Source: Cohaesibacter haloalkalitolerans
GTDB lineage: Bacteria; Pseudomonadota; Alphaproteobacteria; Rhizobiales; Cohaesibacteraceae
Assembly: GCF_003574655.1 (NCBI RefSeq)
Contig: NZ_QNUM01000016.1
Coordinates: 1 to 35,509 of the forward strand
Direction of reading: 5' to 3'
Length of the DNA: 35,509 nucleotides
Made by a program: the position numbers and the translations under genes. The notes below the pieces were generated by a model, which worked only from the letters and a program-made list of their open reading frames with translations, made no database searches and was not told the DNA's origin. The first letter of the stretch is position 1. Each line of letters starts with the position of its first letter. Of the stretch, positions 1 to 8,077 are shown in pieces.

Positions 1-2522
1 TCAGCTTCACCGCCGACGACGGCAATGGCTCCACCGATCAGGGCACCGTCACTATCGAGGTGACCGGCACCAATGATGCGCCGACCGCCATTGACCTGTC
101 CGCCAGCTCGGTGGACGAGAATGCCGCTGGTGCCGTCATCGGGACCCTCTCCACCACCGATGTGGATGCCTCCGACACCCACAGCTACACCGTCTCCGAT
201 GATCGCTTCGAGGTGGTCGAGGATGGCTCCGGCAATATGGTGCTGCAATTGAAGGATGGCGTGGCGCTTGATCACGAGAGTGAACCGACGGTCACCCTCA
301 CGATCACGACCGACGATGGTCACGGCGGCACCTACAGTGACGACTTCACGATCAATGTCTCGAACATCATGGAGGGTGTCACAGCATCTGACGAGAATGG
401 CACCACAACTGAGGATGATGTTCTGAACTCTGTTGCTCATGCCAGCAGTGCGGATGGGGCCAACATGACCTATGTTGTATCGTCCCAGCCAAGCGAAGGC
501 AGCGTTGTGATGCAGCCGGACGGATCCTATACGTTTAATCCGGAAAATGACTTCCAGGATCTCGCACATGATGAAAGCCGGACAGTTTCGTTTGAATACA
601 CTGCCACGGATGCCAATGGGTCTACTGACACCGGTACAATAACCATTCTGGTACGCGGCACCAATGATGCGCCGACCGCCATTGACCTCTCCGCCAGCTC
701 TGTCGATGAGAATGCCGCTGGTGCCGTCATCGGCACTCTCTCCACCACCGATGTGGACACCTCCGACACCCACAGCTACACCGTCTCCGATGATCGCTTC
801 GAGGTGGTCGAGGATGGCTCCGGCAACATGGTGCTGCAATTGAAGGATGGCGTGGCGCTTGATCATGAGAGCGAGCCCAGTGTCAATATTACGGTGACCA
901 CCACAGACAATGGCGGCCTTTCTCACAGCCAGTCATTCACCATCGCCGTCAATGACCTCAACGAAGGCCCAAGCCTTGGTGCATCGGGTTCGTACAACTT
1001 CCTCTATAACGGCAGTTTCGAGATCTTCAACGGCGGCGTTCATGGGGGCGGGGATGGCACCGGATGGTATGTAGATGCCTATATCGATGGCTGGAAGCAA
1101 AGCGACATCGATATTCACGAAGCTGGCCATTTAAATCTCGGCGCAACCGATGGCGCTTACCATGTCGACCTGGCAGAAACCTCAAACGGCACCTTGAGCC
1201 GAGAGATGGAGGGCCTTGAAGATGGCTCGACCTATAGCCTGTCCATTGATCTCAAGTCCCGCGGTGCTACCGGCGACGGAATATCCGGCACGGTGGAAGA
1301 TGCTCTCGGGCAGAGCATCGTGCAAGTCGTCTGGAATGGTGAAGTCATTGCAACCATCGACCCGGCAGTCGATGGTTTCGGGTGGCATACCTATACTCTG
1401 GATCTGACGGCGGGGTCTGGCGATGGCTCCGACACCATCACCTTTGTCGAAGTCGGTTCTGAAAACAGCTTTGGCACCCTCATCGACAATGTCCAGATTA
1501 CTGACAGCGATGGCTATGGTGTGCTCGAAAACGAGACTGGAGCGGAGATCGCCGTCCTCAGTGTTGCAGACCCTGACGCTGGCGACAGCTTCACCTACAC
1601 GGTCAGCGACAACCGCTTCGAAGTCGTATCCATCGACGGGGACACCGTGCTCAAGCTCGTTGACGGGGTCAGCCTCGACTATGAAACTGCCTCCCATGTC
1701 TCGGTGGATGTGACCGTGACCGATAGTGGCGGGCTTTCCGACACCCAGACGCTGGACATCCAGGTTGGTGATGTTGATGACACAGCGAGCTATCAAATGA
1801 TTACCGGCAATGACTATGGCAACACCCTCAATGGTACCAGCGGAGACGACAATATCTCGGGTCTTGGCGGCAACGATACCATCAACGCCTACGCGGGGGA
1901 TGATCTGGTCTATGGCGGAACCGGTACTGACACAATCAACGGCGGCGATGGCAATGATGACATCTACGGTGGTGCGGACAACGACACCATCTCCGGCGGG
2001 GAAGGCAATGACTTCATCAACGGCGAAGACGGGGCTGACACCATCTATGGCAACGCCGGGTCGGATTCGCTGCATGGTGAGGCCGGAAACGACTGGATCT
2101 ATGGCGGTGATGGTGGCGACACCATCTATGGCGGGGAAGACAGCGACGTCCTCTTCGGCGAAGCTGGCAACGACAGCATCTATGGCGGTTCAGGCAATGA
2201 CTATCTCATCGGCGGCACCGGTGACGACTATCTCGTCGGCGGAGAGGGTGACGACACCTTCTATTATCTGGTCGGCTACGGCAACGACGTCATTGATGGC
2301 GGTTCGTCCGGCGACTGGACCGACTCGCTGGTGATCCTTGCTTCGGATGGTTCAGATACGACCAGCTACGGCACCGACTGGACCATCACCCTGACCACAG
2401 GCACCGCAACCATGGTCGATGGCAGTGATCAGATGATCCTGTCGGATGATGCAACCGGCACGATAGATTTCAGCGATGGCAGCCACATCGAACTTGAGAA
2501 TATCGACCGCGTATCTTGGTGA
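1..2522 (+). CDS. C-terminal part of a large secreted VCBS/cadherin-like RTX protein (5' end outside window)
   Basis: The reading frame is open from base 3, so the start lies upstream of the window. Visible order: a cadherin-like/VCBS-type domain opening with GTNDAPTAIDLSASSVDENA (about 66-360), a VCBS-type repeat (about 370-655), a second nearly identical cadherin-like domain (657-960), a roughly 175-residue insert that looks like a jelly-roll carbohydrate-binding fold (about 978-1500, opening NFLYNGSFEIFNGG and ending GTLIDNVQITDS), another cadherin-like domain (about 1510-1790), then RTX nonapeptide repeats GGxGxDxUx (about 1797-2312) and a C-terminal tail with DGSHIELENIDRV. RTX repeats bind calcium after export and normally mark type I secretion substrates; no secretion genes are visible here. 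By family this is a surface adhesin or a large extracellular protein. Function beyond adhesion or calcium-stabilised architecture cannot be read from the fragment. Confidence 0.9.
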   Translation, partial: SFTADDGNGSTDQGTVTIEVTGTNDAPTAIDLSASSVDENAAGAVIGTLSTTDVDASDTHSYTVSDDRFEVVEDGSGNMVLQLKDGVALDHESEPTVTLTITTDDGHGGTYSDDFTINVSNIMEGVTASDENGTTTEDDVLNSVAHASSADGANMTYVVSSQPSEGSVVMQPDGSYTFNPENDFQDLAHDESRTVSFEYTATDANGSTDTGTITILVRGTNDAPTAIDLSASSVDENAAGAVIGTLSTTDVDTSDTHSYTVSDDRFEVVEDGSGNMVLQLKDGVALDHESEPSVNITVTTTDNGGLSHSQSFTIAVNDLNEGPSLGASGSYNFLYNGSFEIFNGGVHGGGDGTGWYVDAYIDGWKQSDIDIHEAGHLNLGATDGAYHVDLAETSNGTLSREMEGLEDGSTYSLSIDLKSRGATGDGISGTVEDALGQSIVQVVWNGEVIATIDPAVDGFGWHTYTLDLTAGSGDGSDTITFVEVGSENSFGTLIDNVQITDSDGYGVLENETGAEIAVLSVADPDAGDSFTYTVSDNRFEVVSIDGDTVLKLVDGVSLDYETASHVSVDVTVTDSGGLSDTQTLDIQVGDVDDTASYQMITGNDYGNTLNGTSGDDNISGLGGNDTINAYAGDDLVYGGTGTDTINGGDGNDDIYGGADNDTISGGEGNDFINGEDGADTIYGNAGSDSLHGEAGNDWIYGGDGGDTIYGGEDSDVLFGEAGNDSIYGGSGNDYLIGGTGDDYLVGGEGDDTFYYLVGYGNDVIDGGSSGDWTDSLVILASDGSDTTSYGTDWTITLTTGTATMVDGSDQMILSDDATGTIDFSDGSHIELENIDRVSW
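66..876 (+). repeat. Pair of near-identical ~220-bp intragenic direct repeats
   Basis: Bases 66-285 and 657-876 (offset 591 bp, exactly 197 codons) encode the same cadherin-like unit and differ at only a handful of mostly synonymous sites. The intervening VCBS unit is unlike either copy. The repeat is therefore a domain pair of 197 codons that has been duplicated or homogenised by recombination inside the gene. Confidence 0.85.
1797..2312 (+). repeat. RTX calcium-binding nonapeptide repeat tract
   Basis: The translated tract carries successive GGxGNDxIxG-like nonapeptides (for example GGDGNDDIYGG, GGEGNDFINGE, GGSGNDYLIGG). Each pair of such repeats forms one turn of a parallel beta-roll with bound calcium. 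The DNA is correspondingly a degenerate 27-bp tandem repeat rich in ggcggc and gacgac. Confidence 0.9.
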
Positions 2523-2543
2523 TTATACTTACAATACAACCAG

Positions 2544-2573
2544 ATATTCCGCAGGATTCTGCGGAATATTTTT
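2544..2573 (+). terminator. Intrinsic terminator after the RTX gene
   Basis: A perfect 11-bp stem (ATATTCCGCAG / CTGCGGAATAT) with a GATT loop is followed directly by a short T run. It lies 22 bp after the stop codon of the RTX gene. Confidence 0.85.
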
Positions 2574-2660
2574 GTGTGACTGAGCGAGCAGGGATTAACT
2601 CTATCTTAGAAACGTTCAGCTACATTCGAACCTACAAAAGAAGAAAAAAATGAGGCGCCG

Positions 2661-3740
2661 ATGTTAAACAACATAACAGACCTAGCCCGAGAAAAATCCA
2701 GCGACAAAAGACGCGAGCTGCTCGGGCGAGTAGCCGATCTGTTTTTTGATGGTGCCGAGAATCACACCGAGCAGGGCACACTTATCTTCCGCGACATTGT
2801 TCTGAAGATGCTCAACGATGTGAAACTTGACGGTCGCGCAGAATTTGCCAACAGAGTCGCCCGGGAAGAACGCCTCCCCGCAGAGGTGGCACTGCAGATG
2901 GCACATGACGATGTTTCCGTGGCAGGACCGATGCTGCAGCACAGCCCGGTGCTGACGGATGACGACTTTGTCAAGCTCTCCCAAACCCTGCCGGAAGAAC
3001 ATCTTGAGAGCATCGCGCAGCGCGAGAATCTCAGCGGTACGGTAACCGATGCCCTGATCGAGAACGGCACACGCGCCGTCTGGCACAAGGTCACCCAGAA
3101 CAAGGGCGCAGAGATCACTCCCAAGGGTTTCAACACCCTTGTAAACAATGCCGATGGCGACGAGATACTCCAGATCAACCTTTCTTCGCGACCGGACATC
3201 ACCGAGGACGCAGCAAAGCGGCTGTTGCCCCTGTTGCCACCGGAAGGCAAGGCGCGTCTGGCGCAGCTATTTGCGGAAAACTCCGATATCGCCAACACCC
3301 TTATCGACAACGCCAGACAGGCGGTCAGGGATCAGACGGCTCCGGGACGCCAGAAACGTCTTGAGGCCAAGCTGGTCATTGCGGATGTCAAGGACGGCAA
3401 GCTCGACATGTCGGATGGCCTCATCCAGCTGGTTGAGACCAACCGCGGACCGGACATCGTCATGTTTCTGTCAGCGATGACGGATCTGGAAGAACCGATC
3501 GTCTCAAACGCGTTGTATCAGGCCAATGACGAACCGATCAGCCTGTTGTGCAAATCCATTGATGTCAGCAATTCCGCCTTTGCCAAGCTCATGGGGCTGA
3601 AGGCTGACAAGCTCAACCGGGGGCTGGCCGACACCGGACGAAGCGTGGCCCATTACAAGGAGCTGGACATTTCATCGGCCCAGCGCGCCATGCGTTTCGT
3701 TTACATGCGCAAGAGCCTCAACGGCAAGAAGGCGGGCTGA
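2661..3740 (+). CDS. DUF2336 domain-containing protein
   Basis: A 359-residue soluble, mostly helical protein without signal peptide or membrane segment. The opening (LAREKSSDKRRELLGRVADLFF, then FRDIVLKMLNDVKLDGRAEFANRVAREE) and the following HEAT-like helical pairs (VAGPMLQHSPVLTDDDFVKL, SVTDALIENGT-like stretches) are typical of the DUF2336 family, which is common in alphaproteobacteria and of unknown biochemical role. The start at 2661 has an AGGCG-type ribosome site in tgaggcgccgatg. The gene is monocistronic: terminators lie on both sides (2544-2573 and 3791-3817). The family assignment is recognition by motif. Any regulatory or scaffold role would be inference. Confidence 0.8.
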   Translation: MLNNITDLAREKSSDKRRELLGRVADLFFDGAENHTEQGTLIFRDIVLKMLNDVKLDGRAEFANRVAREERLPAEVALQMAHDDVSVAGPMLQHSPVLTDDDFVKLSQTLPEEHLESIAQRENLSGTVTDALIENGTRAVWHKVTQNKGAEITPKGFNTLVNNADGDEILQINLSSRPDITEDAAKRLLPLLPPEGKARLAQLFAENSDIANTLIDNARQAVRDQTAPGRQKRLEAKLVIADVKDGKLDMSDGLIQLVETNRGPDIVMFLSAMTDLEEPIVSNALYQANDEPISLLCKSIDVSNSAFAKLMGLKADKLNRGLADTGRSVAHYKELDISSAQRAMRFVYMRKSLNGKKAG

Positions 3741-3790
3741 CCCGGGCGGGGTCTGGCCCTTGCGCCAACACTCAAACGCATCAGTCGTCA

Positions 3791-3817
3791 AAAAGGGTGG
3801 TCAAGGACCGCCCTTTT
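3791..3817 (+). terminator. Intrinsic terminator after the DUF2336 gene
   Basis: A 12-bp stem (AAAAGGGTGGTC / GACCGCCCTTTT, one G-T wobble) with an AAG loop ends in TTTT. It lies 50 bp after the stop codon and separates the DUF2336 gene from map. Confidence 0.85.
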
Positions 3818-3996
3818 CATTCTTGAGGCATAAGGAGCGTGCCTGTCAGACGGTTTGCGCAGGTTTTCCTCTCCCCTCACGTGGACAGAAGTGCCTGGCA
3901 AGACGCGCAGAGAGGCCACAGAAGCCTTGCAGTCGGCAGGCCTTTTGCGTTACTGATGGCCGGAGTTCACATCCGCTTTCAGACAGGCATCCATCC

Positions 3997-4737
3997 ATGA
4001 TCGTAAAATCCGAAGAACAGCTTCAGGGCCTCAAGGCCTGCGGCAGGGCCGTTGCGCGTGCTATCCGTGAATTGGGAGCCGCCCTCGAGCCGGGTATCAC
4101 ATCGAAGGAACTGGATGATCTTGCGCGCCGTATTCTGGATGAGGAAGGGGCGGTGTCTGCTCCGGAATCCGTTTACAAGTTTCCCGGAGCCACCTGCATT
4201 TCCATCGAACCGGTGATCGCCCACGGCTGGGCGGACAGCCAGACCGTGAAGCCCGGAGATCTGGTCAATATCGACGTCTCCGCCAGCAAGAACGGCTATT
4301 TCACCGATGCCGGGGCGACCTTCATTGTTCCGCCAGTGGTGCCGGAAAAGCAGGCCCTTGTCGAGGCGGCCAGACGGGCGCGGGACAATGCCATTGCCCT
4401 GGCCCGTGCCGGGCAGTCGATGCAGGTCATCCCCAGGGCTTTCGACAAAGAGGCAAAGGCCGGTGGTTATACGATCATCGAGAATCTACTCGGTTGCCAC
4501 GGCGTTGGCTCCACCCTGCATGACCGGCCGGAAATCTATGCCGTGCCAGATCGGCGCGATCAGCGCAAGCTGCAGGAGGGCATGGTGATTGCCGTCGAGC
4601 CCTTCCTCTCCACCGGCGCAACCTATGCCGCCGATGGAGAGCGGGAATGGGAGCTGTTCACGCCCGGATGTCTAACCGCGCAGTTTGAACATACGATTGT
4701 CATCGGCAAAAAGGGACCGATCATCGTAACCCTTTGA
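3997..4737 (+). CDS. map: Type I methionine aminopeptidase
   Basis: Removes the initiator methionine from nascent proteins in the cytoplasm, using a two-metal centre. With the start at 3997 (ATGATCGTAAAATCC) it has 246 residues, close to the E. coli enzyme. All metal ligands can be placed: D93 in VNIDVSA, D104 in YFTDAG, H168 in GCHGVGS, E201 in AVEPF and E231 in AQFEHT. The substrate histidine H76 sits in VIAHGWAD, where canonical enzymes have VVCHGIPD, so this is a divergent subclass and may be a second MetAP rather than the essential copy. The frame is open further upstream to 3760, but that extension is low-complexity, contains the upstream terminator and lacks family similarity. The gene ends 5 bp before the convergent GNAT gene. 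Confidence 0.9.
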   Translation: MIVKSEEQLQGLKACGRAVARAIRELGAALEPGITSKELDDLARRILDEEGAVSAPESVYKFPGATCISIEPVIAHGWADSQTVKPGDLVNIDVSASKNGYFTDAGATFIVPPVVPEKQALVEAARRARDNAIALARAGQSMQVIPRAFDKEAKAGGYTIIENLLGCHGVGSTLHDRPEIYAVPDRRDQRKLQEGMVIAVEPFLSTGATYAADGEREWELFTPGCLTAQFEHTIVIGKKGPIIVTL

Positions 4738-4742
4738 GGAGA

Positions 4743-5252
4743 TCAGCTATCCTCCAGCGCATGCTCAAATGCGTCGGCATGGGTCAGATTGCCCTTCGGG
4801 GGGACGCCCTGAAAGACCATGCGCTGGATAAGGGATGGGTTGAGCGACTTGTAGCGCAACCGCCCGTCGCTCCTGAAACCGAGGCGCCCGTAGTAGGCAG
4901 GGTCGCCAACCAGCGTGCAGCCGTTTGCCCCAAGCGCCCGAAGCCGGCGCAGCCCTTCTCCGATCAGTGCCTTGCCGATGCCCTGACGCTGCTTGCCCGG
5001 CGCAACCGAGATGGGGCCAAGGCAATACCATTTGTCTTCCCCGCCCTCGATCTTTATCGGTGAAAAGGCGATGTGGCCAACCACTGTACCATCGTCGTCC
5101 ATGACCAGCGAGATCGCAAGATCTCCATCGGTACGTAGCTGGTCGATGATTCTGCCTTCCGATCCGTTGCTGTAGGGAACCGGTGCGAAGGCTGCCTCGG
5201 TCAATGAGCGTATCGCATCCGCGTCTCCGGGGGCTTCTTTGCGAATGAACAT
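4743..5252 (-). CDS. GNAT family N-acetyltransferase (YhbS-like)
   Basis: A 169-residue acetyl-CoA-dependent acyltransferase of the GNAT fold. The acetyl-CoA pyrophosphate loop is visible as VAPGKQRQGIGKALI, preceded by the WYCLGPISV strand and followed by GDPAYYGRLGFR, a combination typical of the YhbS (COG3153) subgroup. The start at 5252 is chosen because a strong GGAGGAAGG ribosome site lies about seven bases upstream; a start at 5297 would add 15 residues (MHNHASFHEREEGFI) that look like translated leader. Substrate unknown. It converges with map, with 5 bp between stops, so transcription read-through between the two is possible. Confidence 0.88.
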   Translation of the reverse strand: MFIRKEAPGDADAIRSLTEAAFAPVPYSNGSEGRIIDQLRTDGDLAISLVMDDDGTVVGHIAFSPIKIEGGEDKWYCLGPISVAPGKQRQGIGKALIGEGLRRLRALGANGCTLVGDPAYYGRLGFRSDGRLRYKSLNPSLIQRMVFQGVPPKGNLTHADAFEHALEDS

Positions 5253-5600
5253 GATAAATCCTTCCTCCCGCTCATGAAAACTGGCGTGATTATGCATTGC
5301 AAAATAGGGGAGCTTTCGTAAGGGAAACTACCTGAGCGAGCCGAAGCGACTTTGGCACCTTTTCATTATCGATTCTATTCTGCAAAAGGCGCAAATAGCG
5401 AAAGGCAGATCGAGGATCGCGAGGCCCCTGCACAAGACGGAGTATGAGCCTGAGCCGAGGTACCAGAAGGATAGCCCCGAGGCTTGCATGGAAGGGCAGT
5501 GGCGCTTGGTTTGGCCAAAAAGAAAAGGCCCGCCGATCGACGGGCCTTTCCGAAAGTTTTCCAGATAGGATCTGGTCTGCCAGACTTAGGCTTTCGAGAC
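5253..5600. other. Intergenic region between the GNAT gene and pckA
   Basis: The 348 bp hold the leader of the GNAT gene (right of 5252) and the pckA terminator (5515-5549). I see no further gene; short frames here have no family character. Confidence 0.6.
5515..5549 (-). terminator. Intrinsic terminator of pckA
   Basis: On the minus strand a 9-bp perfect stem (AAAGGCCCG / CGGGCCTTT, positions 5524-5532 and 5541-5549) with an 8-base loop is followed by a T-rich tail (TTCTTTTTGG). It lies about 50 bp after the pckA stop codon. Confidence 0.85.
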
Positions 5601-5611
5601 TTAGGCTTTCG
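5582..5611 (-). repeat. 15-bp perfect tandem duplication across the pckA stop codon
   Basis: The plus-strand unit agacttaggctttcg occurs at 5582-5596 and again at 5597-5611. In the pckA sense frame this gives Lys-Ala-stop-Val-Ser-Lys-Ala-stop, so the stop codon and the last two residues are duplicated in frame. Confidence 0.95.
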
Positions 5612-7199
5612 GGCCAGCAGCCTTAACAGCGTCGTCGACGTGCGGCAGGTAGTATTCGAAGTTCTTGACGAACATGCCAGCCAGCTTGGTAGCCATGGCA
5701 TCGAATGCAGCCTTGTCAGCCCAGGTGTCGCGTGGCGTCAGCAGGGTGGTATCAACGCCAGGAACGGATACAGGAACCTTAACACCGAAGACTTCGTCGG
5801 TACGGAATTCCATGTCGTTCAGGGAGCCGTCCAGAGCTGCGGTCAGCAGGGCGCGGGTTGCTTTGATAGGCATACGGGAACCGACGCCATAAGCACCACC
5901 GGTCCAACCGGTGTTAACCAGCCAGCAGGTAACCTGATGTTTTTCCATCATTTCACGCAGCAGGTTGCCATACTCGGAAGGATGACGAGGCATGAAAGGA
6001 GCACCGAAGCAGGTGGAGAAGGTAGCTTCTGGCTCGGTAACGCCTTTTTCCGTACCGGCAACTTTTGCAGTGTAACCGGACAGGAAGTGGTACATAGCCT
6101 GTTCCGGGGTCAGTTTTGCGATCGGAGGCAGAACACCGAAAGCGTCAGCAGTCAACATGATGATGTTTTTCGGCTGAGGAGCGCGGCCGGTTTCCGAAGC
6201 ATTCGGGATGAAGTAGGTCGGATAGGAAACGCGGGTGTTCTCGGTCTTGGAACCATCCTTGAAATCAGGCTTATCGGTGATTGGATCGATAACCATGTTT
6301 TCAACGATTGCACCGAAGGTGTGCGTGGTTGCAAAGATTTCCGGTTCGGCTTCAGCAGACAGGTTGATGGTTTTTGCGTAGCAGCCACCTTCAAAGTTGA
6401 ACACGCCGTTTTCGCCCCAGCCGTGTTCGTCGTCACCGATCAGGGTGCGGTTCGGGTCAGCAGACAGGGTGGTCTTGCCGGTACCGGACAGGCCGAAGAA
6501 GATAGCGGTGTCATCATTGTCGCCAACGTTTGCAGAGCAGTGCATTGGCATGATTTTCTTTTCAGGCAGCAGGTAGTTGAGCGTGGTGAAGACAGATTTC
6601 TTGATTTCACCAGCGTAGGACGTACCAGCAACCAGAATGATTTTCTTGGTCAGGTTCAGCGCGATGCAGGTTTCGGAGCGAACACCGTATTTTGCAGGGT
6701 CGCAGAGGAAGCCCGGGAAGTCGATAACAGTCAGTTCCTGAACGAAATCTGCCAGGTCGGCATATTCCGGACGGATCAGCATGTTGCGGATGAAGTGAGA
6801 CTGCCAAGCCAGCTCGGTAACGATACGGGTACTGATGCGGTGATCAAGGTCAGCGCCGCCGTACAGGTCCTGAACAAACAGCTCTTTGCCTTCTGCATAA
6901 GCCATCATGTCTTCATAGAGAAGATCGAAAGCTTCAGGAGTCATGGCTTTGTTGTTGTCCCACCAGATGGTGTTTTCGGTGGTAGCGTCGCGAACAGTAT
7001 GCTTATCCTTTGGGGAACGGCCGGTATGTTTGCCGGTATCCACAGCAAAGGCACCGCCGTCGATCAGACGACCTTCTTTGCGAGCCAGCGCTTCTTCTAC
7101 CAGTTTAGGAAAACGATAGTTGTAATGAACGCCAGCGAGATTGCGAAGACCGAGTTTGTCAACGCCATTGGATTCGTTCCACGTGCCGAATTGTTTCAC
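5601..7199 (-). CDS. pckA: Phosphoenolpyruvate carboxykinase (ATP)
   Basis: Converts oxaloacetate and ATP to phosphoenolpyruvate, CO2 and ADP, the committed step of gluconeogenesis from TCA-cycle carbon. The 532-residue length is standard for the ATP-type enzyme. Visible motifs: the P-loop GLSGTGKT at about residues 236-243, the kinase-1a-like MHCSAN, the metal-site GDDEHGWG, and FEGGCYAK. The start is a GTG at 7199 preceded by AAGGGG. The gene stands alone with its own terminator. Its divergent neighbour across a long gap is chvI, the conserved arrangement in Hyphomicrobiales, where pckA is a known carbon-regulated gene. Coding GC is lower than in the flanking genes, and codon use resembles that of a highly expressed gene. 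Confidence 0.97.
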   Translation of the reverse strand: MKQFGTWNESNGVDKLGLRNLAGVHYNYRFPKLVEEALARKEGRLIDGGAFAVDTGKHTGRSPKDKHTVRDATTENTIWWDNNKAMTPEAFDLLYEDMMAYAEGKELFVQDLYGGADLDHRISTRIVTELAWQSHFIRNMLIRPEYADLADFVQELTVIDFPGFLCDPAKYGVRSETCIALNLTKKIILVAGTSYAGEIKKSVFTTLNYLLPEKKIMPMHCSANVGDNDDTAIFFGLSGTGKTTLSADPNRTLIGDDEHGWGENGVFNFEGGCYAKTINLSAEAEPEIFATTHTFGAIVENMVIDPITDKPDFKDGSKTENTRVSYPTYFIPNASETGRAPQPKNIIMLTADAFGVLPPIAKLTPEQAMYHFLSGYTAKVAGTEKGVTEPEATFSTCFGAPFMPRHPSEYGNLLREMMEKHQVTCWLVNTGWTGGAYGVGSRMPIKATRALLTAALDGSLNDMEFRTDEVFGVKVPVSVPGVDTTLLTPRDTWADKAAFDAMATKLAGMFVKNFEYYLPHVDDAVKAAGPKA

Positions 7200-7237
7200 T
7201 TTTCAAGCCCCTTGAGACACACTTAGGTTGTGGGAAA

Positions 7238-7284
7238 CTGACAGTAGCTGTCAGCCCGGCCAATGCCTGAATGACGTTGGCCGG
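7238..7284 (-). promoter_or_regulatory. Two adjacent hairpins in the pckA 5' leader
   Basis: CTGACAG-TAG-CTGTCAG (7238-7254, 7-bp perfect stem) is separated by one base from CCGGCCAA-13 nt-TTGGCCGG (7256-7284, 8-bp perfect stem). They lie about 40-85 bases upstream of the GTG start of pckA. They may be a structured leader or DNA operator sites; the sequence alone does not decide. Confidence 0.45.
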
Positions 7285-7802
7285 AGGTTCGCGCAAAGGC
7301 CTGCAGAAGTCGATTTAAACCGTCGGATTGATCCGCTCTTCTGTCTTTCTCTACCTCCTGTGGGGCTGCTTTGCCTCGTCCTCTAACTCCCGGCAGCAGC
7401 GCCGCAACAGTCCTTTTGTCGAACTCGCGCATTTCATACCGACCCCTTCAGGGTCTGTCGTTGATATTTCGCAAAGTCGGTCATGAACCCGTCCCGTGAC
7501 CGCTCCCTCTTATCCCAGCATCTTTGCAATTGATAGCTGGTCTTATTGAGGGGGGGCGCAAGGAGGCAATTCTTGTTAAAGTTGCGGCCCATCTACCACT
7601 AAAGTCGAAAACCGCAGAAATCAGGGCTTTATGACAGAGCCCCCGAATTCGATACCTATCTGTGAACAAATTTCAGTTGCCACAATTTTGCAGCTTTCCA
7701 AATTTAGTCCTGCAATGGATGAGGAGAGCAAGGCTCGCGCGCAAATCGGGCGGGACAAAATTTAAATCGATGAAAATCGCTTTTTTGGACCGATTGGGAT
7801 GA

Positions 7803-7827
7803 TTATCCTGTGAATTACACGGGATAA
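7803..7827. promoter_or_regulatory. Gapped palindrome, possible operator between pckA and chvI
   Basis: TTATCCTGTG-AATTA-CACGGGATAA is a 10-bp inverted repeat with a single mismatch and a 5-bp centre, embedded in AT-rich sequence about 250 bp upstream of chvI. The shape suits a dimeric transcription factor. No known consensus is recognised. Confidence 0.35.
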
Positions 7828-8077
7828 CCATCTGCCGCCTGTGACAGGCTAGCCTTGGCGTTCCACTGTTTCATGCCTAAATTGGGCTGGTAAAGAGCAG
7901 AGTGGCGGAAGTCGAGGGCCTGAGGCATCGGCCAGACATGGGGATGATTGCCGTTTTGGGTCAGGATGCCCCGAAAGCGGGTCTTTATAACGAAACAGTG
8001 CGCATTTATGGTGCTTGTGTTCTTGCCAGTCTGATACGATGGCTTCGCATGAAGGACAGAGAAGGAAAGGAAACGGC

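Larger units (their letters stand above)
7200..8077. other. Long divergent intergenic region between pckA and chvI
   Basis: 878 bp without a credible gene. It holds two adjacent hairpins in the pckA leader (7238-7284) and a gapped palindrome (7803-7827), and AT-rich stretches around 7660-7800 that suit promoters for both directions. Small frames here lack codon bias or family character. Confidence 0.6.

Noticed and set aside
1182-2075. 297-residue minus-strand frame opposite the RTX domain
   Set aside because: Its repetitive Val/Ile/Asp pattern is the mirror of the RTX nonapeptide coding repeats.
1797-2312. Possible CRISPR-like repeat tract
   Set aside because: The periodicity is 27 bp, in frame, and encodes GGxGxDxUx nonapeptides; there are no spacers.
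5484-7226. 580-residue open frame on the plus strand opposite pckA
   Set aside because: It is antisense to a perfect PEP carboxykinase gene, starts before the pckA terminator, and shows no domain.
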